64,000 nucleotides of DNA from Ryuthela nishihirai (GCA_038380435.1 JAWZYU010000005.1:39144001-39208000); one strand, 5' to 3'. Shown: positions 43,663 through 55,199, counted from the first letter of the stretch. Notes: a model not told the origin generated them from the sequence alone. Numbers and translations: made by a program.

Positions 43663-46160
43663 GCATCGCAGGTACCTGAACCTCACTTAGCTAGTTGGGC
43701 ATCGTCAATCCTCAGCGGGAGTAATGTGTCTCAGGCAAAGCCATATGGCTCTTGAACAAGTTCACTTGAGATGGTGGTGCCTCAAGTTCCTACCAGCATC
43801 GGTGACTTCAGCCTTTAGTGGAGGAGGAACAGGTCTTTGCCCCATGCCTGCGATCAGGGGCTGTTTGATATTGTTGCCCTACCTATCTCAATAAACCTAG
43901 TTTCTTTAAAAATCCTACTAATCATTTTCTCTCAGCAGGTACATGGAATGTGAGGATGTTATACAGAGATTATTCTCATGATGTTTTCACACAGGAAGTC
44001 CAGTGTTATAACCTAGATATCCTAGGCTTGCAAGACACAAGATGGACAGGTAAAGGTGAGATACTTTAAATTTCGCTTTTCAGGCAGGGAGGATGGAATG
44101 CATCTCAAGGTATAGGTTTGCTTCTCAGCAGACATGCCAATGATGCTCTTCTATGATAAGACTGCATTGATGAAAGATTTCTTACAGCAAAATTTAAAAC
44201 AAAAACTTAAGACTTGGATGTCATCTGTTGTATATGTTCCCACAGAGGACTCTGATGAGAACGAGAAGGATACATTTTACTGCCAGCTTCAGAATATTTT
44301 GAATTCTGTGAAGAAAGGAGATATTTCTCTTGTGCTAGGTGACTTCAATACTAAAGTTGGTACTGACTCTAATATTTGGGCAGGAGTTTTAGGTCTCTTT
44401 AGCATTGGTTGTTCAAATGGCAATGGGAAACATCTCCTACTGGTAAGTAGACTTAATGGTTTTTGAATTTCCCTGTGTTTGTAGTATGTGAATAACTAAC
44501 ACATACTACAAACACAGGGAAATTTATAAACATTCATGAGTTTCACCTGATGGGTTCATATCTTTCCCTGCGAAGAATTTCGCATAACATAATCAATAAC
44601 CAAATTAAAGAGAAAAGGAGACAAAATGCACTTTGTCGAACACCAGAAGCAATGCTAAACCAATTGCTACAAGGCTTACCAATTCTCACACACCACTCAA
44701 TATTATTATAGAGAGCCTTCATTATGTTCACTAACTTGTCTGGTATGCCATACGATCTTATAATCAACCACAAATTGGAATATGATAGATTATATTTTAA
44801 TTAATAGCAAATGGGCTAGTTCAGTTAGGAATACCAGATCATACAGGGGAGCCAAAAATTGGGTCTGACCATTACCTGGCCAAAAATATTTTGCAACTGA
44901 AACTTAAGAAATGTTGTGTTAAGATTAAAAAATTAGCTATAACACTGAATGCCTGAAAGATCCAGATTTAGCCAAAACATACCACGATAGGCTACTTAGT
45001 CATTATGACAATTGTGGTTTGCTTACTGCTGAAGTTGAAAAAGAATGGGATCAGCTTAAACAGGCTTTTCTTGAAACCAATAGTACTCTTTTGGGTAAAA
45101 GGGAACAGAGGAGGTAAAATTATTTGAGTGATAAGGCTATGGAACTTATTTCTGAAAGAAGGAAGTGTAGGATTAATATGAGTCAACACCCTACTAGTCC
45201 TAACAGAAGGCATTACAATGAGCTTAATAAACATATAAAGGATAAGTTAACAGTTGATAAGAATCTTTGGCTTGATAGCTTGGTTGACAAAGTTGAGGGA
45301 GCAATTAGACAGCACAACAGCAGAGGGCTGTACCAGATTATTAATGTTTTATTGGGTATATGAAGAAACAAACAGGTACACAGGGATTAAGGGATAAATA
45401 TGGAAAAGTGGTTGAAGGTGAGGATTCTTTGATGGCTAAGTGGGCTGAGCAATTCAGAGAAGTTCTAAATAATGTAATTATTTCTACTCCCATTGTTTGT
45501 AATAAGGATAGATGCATTACTGGCTTTAATGATGGCCTTATATCATATTCCGAAGTCACTTTGGCTATCTCTAAATTAAAACTGCATAAATCCCCAGGGG
45601 TGGACGAAATCACCACTGAAATGCTTAGAGCTGGGAACATTTGTGTTGTCACATTGCCAACTGAAATTTTGAATTTTTTTTTATGATAAAGGTGTTGTTT
45701 CTAAGGATTTTACTAGAACTATTGTCCCAATTTTTAAAAAAGGTGACTTCAGTTCTTGTGATAATTATAGGGGAGTTAGTTTACTTTCTGTTCCAGCTAA
45801 AGTTCTTTGCATGATTATGTTTAACAGAATTAAGAATTTGGTGGATGGACAACTGTGTGATGAACAACAGTGTGGATTCAGAAGTGGTAGGGATGTATTG
45901 ATCAAATATTTTCACTTAGGCAGATTCTTGAGAAATCTTTAGTTTCAGAAACCTGTGGTTACTAGCTTTATAGATTTCAAAAGGGTTTTTGACTCTGCTG
46001 ATCGACATAATTTGTGGTTAATTGTTAGATTATATGGAATACCTTATAAGTTAGTTAGTGTAATGAAATTACACTAACTTGTTAGTACAACTCTCTATAA
46101 TAACACTGAGTCATGTATGAGAGTTGGTACATCTTTCAGTGATTGGTTTAGCATTGCTAA
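43663..46160 (+). mobile_element. RTE-like LINE, copy D, rearranged and 3'-truncated
   Basis: On the plus strand the order is 5' region (43663-43900, including FSGGGTGLCPMPAIRG), endonuclease (44210-44560), then 44778-45100. The linker follows (45124-45363) and then the RT (45360-46157: GISLLSVP-like block near 45780, CGFRSGR, DSADRHNLW). It stops within DWFSIA. Three internal oddities occur: a hairpin at 44466-44524, an inverted RT fragment at 44559-44777, and a second hairpin near 46052-46083. All frames are broken. It is the only LINE of this family here in plus orientation. Confidence 0.88.
44559..44777 (-). mobile_element. Inverted RT fragment inserted in LINE copy D
   Basis: The minus strand reads MWLIIRSYGIPDKLVNIMKA, then LYNN, ACSNWF-like and SIASGVRQ. 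This is RT sequence lying inside the endonuclease region, exactly between the VSPDG and MIDYILINSKW parts of the host copy. Part of the same RT region also exists in normal orientation at 46010-46157, so this is an extra inverted piece. Confidence 0.85.
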
Positions 46161-46718
46161 CCAACTACTGAAACTAACCAACTACTAACTTTCAGCTCCT
46201 TAAATGCAATACATACTACAGGGGAACTCACTAACTGGGGAGAAACAGAAGAGGACATTTGGGCAATTGCCAGGATGTTCCTTTCCAGAGGCATTTCTTG
46301 ACGTGCAGCAAATATGCAAGGGAGAAAACTCCCAGCTATATTCACTGGAGAGTTCAGGACCCCGTGGAGGTACCTGAACTAGCAGAAAGCTCACAGGGTC
46401 CTTCGCCACATACAGGAACTCATTCCAAGGAGTGTTGACTGTAATTGAAGAGTCTAGTCTAAAATGCACTCTCAGCTTAATGCAATGGATCAATCATACC
46501 AAGTATCATTTAGCAGTTTATTTTTGACTGTCACTCTTAATTCTTCCTCTATGTTCAATATTGTTTGCAGCATGCAGATCCTTACCTCTGTTTGTTATTA
46601 AACATATTCTTACACTTGATTAAGCAAAACTGGCTATAACACATGTTGACAAACAAGGTGGTGCTGGTCCAGTGAATATAGCTGGGAGTGTTTCATTGGC
46701 CAGACTCCAGTTGTATGC
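46161..46718. other. Intronic sequence, nothing recognised
   Basis: I see no gene or known repeat. Short antisense frames have no recognisable motifs. Confidence 0.4.
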
Positions 46719-46742
46719 ACACACATACATACATACATACAT
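46719..46742. repeat. (CATA)n microsatellite
   Basis: Five to six CATA units are visible directly beside the 3' end of a family 2 SINE. Confidence 0.9.
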
Positions 46743-46744
46743 TA

Positions 46745-46950
46745 AAAAATAAATTACTCCTCAGGCAGCTGCTTCTAAAGTGCCTGTCAATAGAATACAC
46801 CATAAAGAAGATATGTGAGGAAGATTAGACCTCAGCAGAAAAACAACACTAGAACATTTGAGCCATGAATAGAAAGTCATATCTTATTCATGGCTCAAAC
46901 CCAGGCTGCTTTGATCAGTAGCTAAGCATACTAATCATTTGGCAACTGGA
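46745..46950 (-). mobile_element. SINE family 2, copy 5, diverged
   Basis: The 3' end reads GCAGCTGCCTGAGGAGTAAT on the minus strand. The body and a degraded tRNA head (GGTTTGAGCC, ATTAGTATGCTTAGCTACTG) follow. An internal duplication of a GAGCCATGAATA block is seen near 46860-46900. Confidence 0.75.
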
Positions 46951-46954
46951 AGAT

Positions 46955-47040
46955 GGAAAGCCATCAATACAGATCTTGATAAGCAGCTGGTAGATCAGCA
47001 ATCAGAGAGTGCCAGATCAGTATTCCACTTGGTTAAGTTT
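46955..47040 (+). repeat. Degenerate single tRNA-like module
   Basis: CAGATCTTGATAAGCAGCTGG, then TAGATCAGCAATCAGAGAG, resembles the foldback module (GATCTTGATCGGCGGCCGG and TAGCTCAGTGG). It is heavily decayed and has no partner arm. Confidence 0.45.
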
Positions 47041-47620
47041 GTTATTCATGACAATCTAATCAATAAGGGTAATAAATCGCAGCATTCTTCTAGATTCTAA
47101 AGTGCAGATTTGAGAGTTGAAATGAGTGTCAGAAAAAATTAGATTTTTTTTTGTTAAAATAGATTTTGCTAATGATTTTCAGAGCTTCATTTCGAATATT
47201 TTCTAGGCTATAAGTTTTTTTTAATGACAAAAAAATGTGAGAGTACATACTCAAGTTTCAATTGTATGCAAATTTTCCACACCAATGAAATTTAGGAGAG
47301 GATATGTAGTTTCTAATACATCTTAATATAGAAGGCCACCTAGAAGCTGAGATGATGTTTAATTGATGTGAAGTTAAAGATTATGATGAACAGTCATATC
47401 CAACTCTTTGTGGAAATAGAAACTGAAATTTGGAAGTTTTTAATACTTAGGGCATATGGAGGAGGATTTGACATTGAAAGAGGAATTTTTTTTTATTAAC
47501 AGTGAATTCATATTTCTTATGCCAAATAAGTACATTATTAATACTATTTTCAATGCTTTGTTTACAGCAGAGAAAGGAGGAAAAATATAATAATGCTGAA
47601 ATACTTTATATCATAAATAC
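47041..47620. other. Intronic sequence, nothing recognised
   Basis: AT-rich intron directly downstream of the exon at 47621-47803. Confidence 0.4.
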
Positions 47621-47803
47621 CTTAAAAGTTTTAGAACCCACTATATCAAGTATAGAACCAGCATCAGAACTAGGACTTCCCGCCACAAGTACTCCTACTG
47701 CAGACCTATAGTAATCTACAACTTGTGCAGCTACCTTGGCTGTGATTGATGATTTCCGGCTATCCAGCATAGATTTCTCCAAAATGCACTCCTGTGCTTG
47801 AGC
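47621..47803 (-). CDS. PTPN23: PTPN23/HD-PTP-like exon 1 of 3 visible (BRO1 domain)
   Basis: This exon is 183 bp (61 codons, phase 0 at both ends). The acceptor ATTATAG lies above 47803 and the donor AAG|GTATTT is at 47620. It encodes AQAQECILEKSMLDSRKSSI, then TAKVAAQVVDYYRSAVGVLV, then AGSPSSDAGSILDIVGSKTF plus K. The AQAQEC.LEKSMLD.RKS block is characteristic of HD-PTP, where it leads into the segment encoded by the next exon. The A/S/G-rich part near the end is probably a loop. The BRO1 N-terminal half (around 180 residues) should lie upstream, but I cannot find it between 47804 and 64000. Confidence 0.93.
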
Positions 47804-47990
47804 CTATAATTATGATAAAGCATATTTACTTTTATTAGAAAGATTAAAAGTAGAAACAAAAAAGATTTTGATCAATATGCATTCTATTGTATTATAAAAG
47901 ATATAAATATTATCAAATGTAAAAACACAATTTAAATTTCAGGGAGGGCACCAAATAATTCTATTTTTCATAATCCCAATTGCTTATAAT

Positions 47991-48159
47991 TACCGTATTT
48001 TAATGTGTATAAGGAACCCCCTGATTTTTCATCAAAGATATTTTCATTTTAAGATATGATCATTTATTTAAGAATACTATCCATGTATAAGAAACCCCCC
48101 TATTTTTGGGACCCAATTTTTGGCAAAAAGGGGTTCCTTATACACGTTAAAATACGGTA
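47991..48159. mobile_element. MITE with 30 bp TIRs
   Basis: The ends TACCGTATTTTAATGTGTAT and, in reverse complement, TACCGTATTTTAACGTGTAT, each followed by AAGGAACCCC, match with one change. TA lies at each border. The 169 bp interior contains another GTATAAGAAACCCCCC block but no ORF. The ACCGTATTTT..GTATAA type of terminus is common among animal MITEs. Confidence 0.85.
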
Positions 48160-48229
48160 ATAACTGCAAAGAGCAATTAATTTAACATAAATATAGTGAT
48201 GTTATGTACAGCTGATAAAATTTAAAAAG

Positions 48230-49760
48230 GGTTGGATCCTTGGGTTGTAAAAAGCTGCATGGTCAACATGCCAGATTACCATTTGTGTGGGTCATGATGC
48301 CCAAAAAGTTGGACACAACTATTTAAACACTGCTGTTGGCAACATAGGCAATAGAAGATAAAAAGAACATGTAGCCAAGGCTCTGATGCCATCAACAGAA
48401 TGTCCTAATGGCACAATCTACTGAATCTAACTAGTGACAGGAGGCATATCTGCCACAAGCCACCCAATTCCAACATCATAATGCATCCCTGTCTGCACCT
48501 GTATTGGGGAGCATGATTAGAAGATTGTGATAACTGGAGCTGCAGTTAACTGTCCATTGGCTAATTTACCTATGATGCTATCCCATCATCATCTGTGTCT
48601 GCAAGGAGAGAGCAGTTTCTTTAGAGATGAATCACATTTCTGTTTATGATCCAGTGATGTCCATGTGCATATCTGGGGACATATTTGAGACAGAGATAAT
48701 CTAGCTTGCATCAGGTATGCATTATGTTGGAACCTTTCAGGGACAAGTAATTTTGTACTTTCTATGCTCCATCCCAAACATTATTTTTCAGCAGGACAAT
48801 GCCTGTTCACATATGGCTATCATATCCTGACTGTGCCTCTGTGATGTAAATATACTTCCTTGGACTGCACATTTTCTGTTCTGTTGTGAGAACAGCATTA
48901 TTTTCCAGTTTCATTCAACTTTCATTGTCATTTAGCTTCCTTCAACTGTATGCTCTTCTCAGATAACCACCAACCTCAACAGCTTTACATTTGACATAGC
49001 TGATGACTGACAAAAAGAGTTCAGTCACTTGACATGTGCCAAGATAGAGTATGTAAAGGATGCTAGAGACACCACATTGCCATTTTCAAAAGCTTAGGCA
49101 CTAAGCTTAGTGTCGAGTTAGTTCTACTTCAACATGTCTGTGCAGTTGGCTCTCTCGTCCTAGATATCTCCTTATTGTGAGTTTTTCTTTGCTGTTATGA
49201 TTTAACTCGTAAATATTAGAAGAAACAGTAGAACTGCCCTTTGTTGAGCAGTCTTTTGCTAATAGTCAGTTTCATAAGAGGATAGAAATAAGTTAGATTA
49301 TTGTTTTTAAACTTCATTTTTTTTAAAATAAATTGCCATTTTATTAATAAACTTGTGACTTATTTAGCCATGGACCTTGGATGGCATGTTAACATAGGTG
49401 GTATTCCATTTTAAAATCTTTGTGCCTTTTTTTACACTTTTGCAATTTGTATTAAATTTGGCTTTAGCATTCAAGCTTCTGAGTGTATGGCACCCACTGG
49501 GTAACTACACTGTCACCCATTGAACAATTTGGGATATGATGGAAAAATCATTGACCACCACCTTCTCAGCCCATATCATTGTTGCCCAGTTCATGGTACA
49601 GGTTAATGAATCATGGCTTAATGTCCACCAGGATGGCATTTGGTACCTTTTCAACTTACTAGTGCAACATTTCGCTGCTTGTATCACAATCATGGAGGCC
49701 ATACTTATTATTAATTTACACCATATTTCTGTAAGTAAATACAGTCGGCTTTTGATTTAC
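48230..49760 (+). pseudogene. Tc1-like transposase remnant, interrupted by a putative solo LTR
   Basis: Plus-strand pieces are FFRDESHFCL near 48625, VHVHIWGHI near 48660, IIFQQDNACSHMAI near 48790 and PWTAHF near 48870. After the gap 48897-49510 it continues LSPIEQFGI near 49515 and then SWLNVHQDGIWYLFNLLVQH. The last part is the usual Tc1 C-terminus. Frames are broken throughout. Confidence 0.7.
48897..49510. mobile_element. Putative solo LTR, family B
   Basis: The block that splits the Tc1 reading begins TGTTGTGAGAACAGC and ends GGGTAACTACA, so it has TG..CA ends. Flanks CTGTTC and CTGTC may be a target duplication. Near the right end ATTAATAAACTTGTGAC offers a polyadenylation-type signal. 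Neither superfamily nor exact ends are proven. A BEL/Pao LTR is possible. Confidence 0.45.
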
Positions 49761-50194
49761 ATGAGGGATGTGTTCTTAAAAATGGCTGCATAAATCAAAA
49801 ACACATAAATCAAACATTTTTTTTAATAATCTCATTATTTTTGAAGGCTAGTACAAACACTTGAAACTATCGACTTTATCAATAAATAGTTTTGTGGAAC
49901 AAAGTTTTGCTGATGTGTGAGACATCAGTGAAACTTTTCCCCACATAACTTCAATAAATCAACAAATAATTTAAGTGAATAGGTAACTCTTTGGATATTA
50001 TTATTATTAAATCATTAATAATGCTAATAGTGTGAAGTGAATTATTTATTTATATCTTACTCAGCGCAACATTAAAATAGTTGCCATTTCCAATCACAGA
50101 TGACACTAAGCCCAGGTGTGGAAATTACGAGAAGATTGTTAAGTCATATTAGTGGAAAAAAGATGGCGTCATGTTAGTGTAGTGGTTTTAGAAC

Positions 50195-51800
50195 ATTCTG
50201 GCATGTACCTGGAAAGACACGGGTGTACCTGGCAAATGAGCTGTGGCCACATTCGTCAAGTTCTTGGACAACCTAAGCCTCACTTTTTTCACTGATAAGA
50301 CTGACCATGGTTCTCATGAAGAGATACCTTCCGCCCACCTTCCCTGGCTTCATGCTTGGACCAGAATACATAAAGGTTTTCAAACAGCATAAGTTCCTTG
50401 GTCAATGGTGTGGTCCTGGACAACAGAGACCTGGGGACCTCACATCAAGCATCTCAAGACAGTTGTCACAGCACAGAGAAATATACTGTCTTTCCTTGCT
50501 GGTATTCACTGGGGAAGTTCCGGCAAGACCCTCCTGGTCCTGTATCAGCACTTGATCCTCTCCGTCAACTTTAGTGGTCACCTTCTGAGCAAGTTGGCCA
50601 TTGTTCACACTACATATCTGCACCTGTCTCAGACTCTGATGACATGCTTTACCACCTGAACTGGAAGAGAGATATACTGTGTCATCTCTTGAGGCTCCAT
50701 TCCCTCCACTTTAACCACAAGCTTCTCAGGAAGTTGCAAGACAGTCCAAACTCTGCCACTGACTTCTATGACTGAGTCATCCCTGACAACTCCACTGCTG
50801 GTAATACGCTCTTCCCTGACCTTCCACCCTGGAGGAACAGTGATCTTATGATCAATGTCACTATCCTTTCTCTAGGTCGAAAGAGCAACTCAGACCCAGG
50901 TCGAAAGAGCAACTCAGACCAGGCTTCTCTCCACCTCCTATGTCACCTCCTATGTCACAGCACTGTCCACCTCCTATGTCACAGCACGATATGAGAGATG
51001 CACTGAGGTCTACACTGATGGATCTATTGACTGGGAGAGGCTACGTGCTGCCTCTGCCTCCCTGATATGGGCATCGCCAGAGGTTTCCATCTCTTGCATC
51101 TTGCTTCCTCCACCTGTGCGGAGCTTCATGCTATCCTTGAAGCTGTACTTTACATCCTCAGCCTTGAGAGTGGCAACTTTGTCATCCTTTGCGACTCCAA
51201 GTCAGCCTTGGAAGCTCTCCAGAAGTGAGACAGCAAGAGCTACAACCCCTTCCTCATCCAGAAGATCATGGAAACATGTTCCAAGGTCACTTCTGCCAGA
51301 ATCATGGTTCATTTTCAGTGAATCCCTTCCCATGTAGGGATACCTGGCAATGAGCTTGCAGATTGCACCATGAAGGAGGCACTTGAGAACAGAGGTATGT
51401 ATCTAATTACTCTCTCTCAGCAACTGCAAGAGTTTTGTCTCATAACTTATGAGCCAGTACTGTCTTGCCTAGTGGCAGAGGACTCCAGCTGTTCCTCATT
51501 CAGGTATCTGATTGACCCCTCTCTCACTGCTTCTAACCTCAGTAACCTCTGCAGATCTGAGGAGACCCTACTTCATTGTCTCCGAGTTGGTGTCATCTAC
51601 AGCAACTCTATGCTTCACACTCTCGGCAGAGCATACTGTCCCAACTGTGCCACATGCAGCACACATGAGACTGTATCACACATTCTGCTCAACTCTCCCA
51701 CTACAATGCCGAAAGAGAAGCTTTGTTCCAGGAGATTCATGCTATCAGAATCACTGACTACTCCATTACCTCTCTACTTGGTAACTACCACAATCTGAAG
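50195..51800 (+). pseudogene. I/Jockey-type LINE: RT end, RNase H and C-terminal region
   Basis: In order: SLTFFTDKTDHGSHEE (RT palm end) near 50280, a thumb-type ETWGPHIKHLKTVVTAQRNI near 50420, and HWGSSGKTLLVLYQHLILS near 50500. RNase H follows near 51010-51370: EVYTDGSID, CELHAILEAVLYIL, LCDSKSALEALQK and PSHVGIPGNELAD. The catalytic D, E, D and final D positions are all visible. A C-terminal cysteine-rich block, YCPNCATCSTHETVSHILLN, is at 51635-51700. Frames are shifted, and tandem repeats (GGTCGAAAGAGCAACTCAGA at 50876, CCACCTCCTATGTCA from 50930) disturb the linker. The endonuclease is absent. Confidence 0.82.
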
Positions 51801-52860
51801 CTGCAGTGAACACACTTCTGACTTGTCACTGATTTCTTTCAGAACACTGACCTCATCTGCAAGGTTTAACGTTTTCTTCTTTATTTCTTCTAAGAGATTA
51901 GTACTCTTAATAGTCCTGAGATAGCTGAGAGGCCATTCCTTCTGCCTCTGCTTTCTCGCCATTCTGCTGTGACTGGTGTAGGTAGCCCCCTCGTTGGATT
52001 AATTTCACCATGAACTTAAAACACCTTGAACCTTGTGGGTTTGTATTCCCCATGTCAGTGAAACTTTTCCCCTTAAAACTATTTATTGATTTACTGATAT
52101 AAAGTCAACAGTTAACTCTGTGGATATTATTTATTGACTTTATATTTGTTGGTGCCCTAATTGTGGAGAAACAGTCCTTTACAATATTCACACAGAAAGA
52201 CTTAACTGCTGTAGTACTAATATAACCACTTCAGCCAAAGATAAGTAAACAGATAAATTGGTAAGTATGAAAAATCTCAGATTTAAAACCTAAAGGCATT
52301 TAAACTTTAAAATTGTCAACCAAGTACATCAAAACAGCCAAATTAAAAAATATTTAGATATCAAAATTTCATATACTATGCATTTCAACATCCTTAACTG
52401 GCACACTGGTTAGGTAGCTAGCAACTGTTCCAGCAGGGAAAACTTTGCATGATGTGTTAGCTCTAATTGAGGTAATGGACAACAGTGACTGCAGTCTTAG
52501 GGAATGGCCCTTGTATGATAGGACCAGTAAAAGCTAGGAGTAGATCCTAGGATTCTTCTCTTTCCTATGTATTAAAAAAAAACTGGAAAAAAAAAAATTC
52601 AATGGATGTAGTCATCAGGCTTTTTTTTTTTTGCTTTGTTTGTAAGATGCCATGCTCTATATTAAGTTGTACTCTGGTAATGCTCTGTGGCTTTAACATG
52701 GTAATCTTAAAGTAGCAGATTCCATTTTAGAAACAAATTATCACCATGTTAGTTGTTCAAATCATTTAATTCTGACCATTTCATTGTAAATTTAGAATAA
52801 AATTCTTTGAACAAAGATGACAGTCCAGAATTTACACTAAAACTATGTTCCATTTCAATA
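51801..52860. other. Unassigned sequence, probably intron or the 3' part of the LINE
   Basis: The first 150 bases may belong to the preceding LINE. Beyond that I see no gene or repeat, only A and T runs near 52575-52640. Confidence 0.4.
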
Positions 52861-52958
52861 AGAACAATTCAATGGCATGTGAAAAGATTCTAAAACTTAC
52901 AGTTCATCTTCGCCTGGACAAAGATGCTGAAGTTAGCAGATTACATTGCAACAGATGT
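52861..52958 (+). repeat. Dispersed repeat X, copy 3, split by a solo LTR
   Basis: It reads NNSMACEKILKLTVHLRLDK and then DAEVSRLHCNR, matching 8374 and 16446. It continues after the LTR from 53682. Compared with the other two copies it has three extra residues (KIL). Confidence 0.6.
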
Positions 52959-53677
52959 TGTAACGCTCCAAAGATTAACAACTTTTTAAGCTTGGACCTT
53001 TTATATGATCCAATTTATTCAAATTCTGGATAGCTGTATCGGGCACCAGGCAATAATAACTTGCCAAATGAAGTTCAATTAGGGTTCATTGATTTGCCAA
53101 GCATTACTTATCGAGTAAGAATTCAAAAATGATTGTCAAGTTTAAATATTAAATACAATCAAAAATTAATTCATGCTGCTCAAGAGAAAAATAGCAAAGA
53201 TTCAAAAGTTTCTAAAACAAAGTTTATTTCCAAAAATTCAACTCGCCAAATTCAAAGTGAAAATGTCGACTACATCTCGAACAAAAACTCTGCTACTACA
53301 ACACAATCTCAATTATTCCACTACACTACTCATCTCTACTTCACTACTCTACACCAACTACTACTGTGACCTCATGTCACCAAGTTATATAGTGCGACGT
53401 ACAAAAGCCCACTTGTGTCATGTTGCATGCCGGGAAAGACATTTGCATAAATTGATGATCGCACAAGCTATGATGTAAGAGAGGGCATGTCCTTAACACG
53501 TGCACTTTAGCGGTTGTCAGTCAAAAGGTCAGAGTTGCGCATGCGCAACTCCTGCAGCCCGGAGTAAGGATTGAAACAGTCCACAAAAATGAATTAAAAT
53601 CCCCAAACTGATAAATATAATGTAAATAAAGCAAAACTGGTTAAGGAAAAGTAAAAGTGAATGGGTGGACCATCACA
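52959..53677 (-). mobile_element. Solo LTR, family A, copy 3 (719 bp)
   Basis: It begins TGTAACGCTCC and ends GACCATCACA, with exact ATGT duplications at 52955-52958 and 53678-53681. It is homologous to 2100-2832 in the same orientation. It contains the GTTGCGCATGCGCAACTCC palindrome near 53533. Confidence 0.9.
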
Positions 53678-53681
53678 ATGT

Positions 53682-54349
53682 CTAGTACCATGAGATGATG
53701 TTGCTACGCAGGGATGTTCTATGGCTGGTAATCTCTTAAAGAGTAAATTCAGAGATTGGGGTAACTGTGTACTTTCAGTATTACAAATTTTACCTCTATT
53801 AAGACACACATAAATTTTCCATAAAATTTAATTGAAATGAAGTTGCTTAATAATTAAACTTAAATGGAACAGAGATTAACATGTTAGATATCAGAAAGTC
53901 CTTAGGAAAATAAATTTCCATTATGGTTTCGGTTAAAGCTGTTTTTATTTGATTTTATTTAAATCTTTCATATGCTCTTGTACTCTCATTTCGAATGTTC
54001 TGCCCATATATTATTTTTATCATTTAAGACTCCATTAAGGTCATTTAATTTGATTTTATATACTCCTCTTGAGGGTTGATTTCGATCTCTGTTGTTAACA
54101 ACCAAGTGTTTAATTAACACTTGTTGCAATTAAATCCTCTCTATTACAATATCTGCATGCTCAATACAAATAAGAATTTAATGCTGCTACTTGATATTTA
54201 TGTAGGGCACACAAATGTAAATAAAAATTTAGTTACTATTCAAGCACAAAGAAACTTGTGTGAACAGGTATTCATTGGTAAGTAAAGGGTAAAGACATGT
54301 CAAAACTTGCAAACAGCACCAGTTGTGCCTCCCTCCACATCACCAGTCA
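53682..54349. other. Unassigned sequence
   Basis: The start may be the rest of repeat X. No gene is visible in the remainder. Confidence 0.35.
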
Positions 54350-54995
54350 ACTGTAATCAAGATGTCGAACCAAGAAGTACCCAGCAGTGTTGCACAGCAC
54401 ATAATTATCAAATTTCTCAGAAAGGAAGGTATCATTCCTTCTGAAATCTTTACCAGAATTTGAGCCCAGTTTGGGGAAGATTGTTACAGGCAAGGGTGTA
54501 CAGTTAGTCCAAATTATTTAGAGAAGGATGAGATCATATCAAAAATGAACCTCATGCTCGGAGACCAAGAACTTCTATCACTCCTGACAATGTGGTCAGA
54601 ATTGAGGAACTTATCCCAGACAATCATTGGATCACGTCTCCTGTGAGAATTCATGAATTCTCACAGGAGACTGTAATTAGAGTGTAGGAAGTGTTGTAGA
54701 AACTGTGCACAGCGAGCTGAAATTTAATAAAGCGAGTACAAGGTGGGTCCCACAACTTCTGTCACTGGAGTACAAGGACCATCTGATTTTAATTTATTTA
54801 GATCACTGAAGGATTTTTAGGGGGTAAGAAATTCTTAGACAATGATGAGGTCATTGCAGCTGTGCAAAGTTAGATCAATAAGCAACCAAAAACCTTATTT
54901 GAAACCAGAATTAAGAAGCTTCCAGAAAGTTGGAACAATTGCATTGCAGTTAACAATGACTATGTTGAAAAGCAGTATGTATGATTTTTCTATTT
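54350..54995 (+). pseudogene. Mariner-like transposase with internal deletion
   Basis: The N-terminus reads MSNQEVPSSVAQHIIIKFLR, then KEGIIPSEIFTRI, a stop, and AQFGEDCYRQG. After a gap the C-terminus reads LFRSLKDFLGGKKFLDNDEV, then AAVQS, QPKTLFETRIKKLPESWNNC and DYVEKQYV. These are the helix-turn-helix start and the QP.TFF..GI.KL..RW..C...GDYVEK ending of mariner transposases. The central DDD domain is mostly missing. A perfect 36 bp palindrome lies at 54636-54671. Confidence 0.75.
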
Positions 54996-55199
54996 TGTTG
55001 TGAATAAATTTTTTAGAATCAAATTCTTATCTCTTGTATATGGGTATGTCAAGTCTGCTTGTATTATATTAGGAATATAAGTTGGTTTTCTGTAAACTGA
55101 GATTTCATGCAGCTGATAGGGGATGAAATCAGTGTTGCAAAGGGAGTACTTTTTTTTTTTGTTAGTTTCATGTTTGACACTTTAATGTCAAAATAACAG

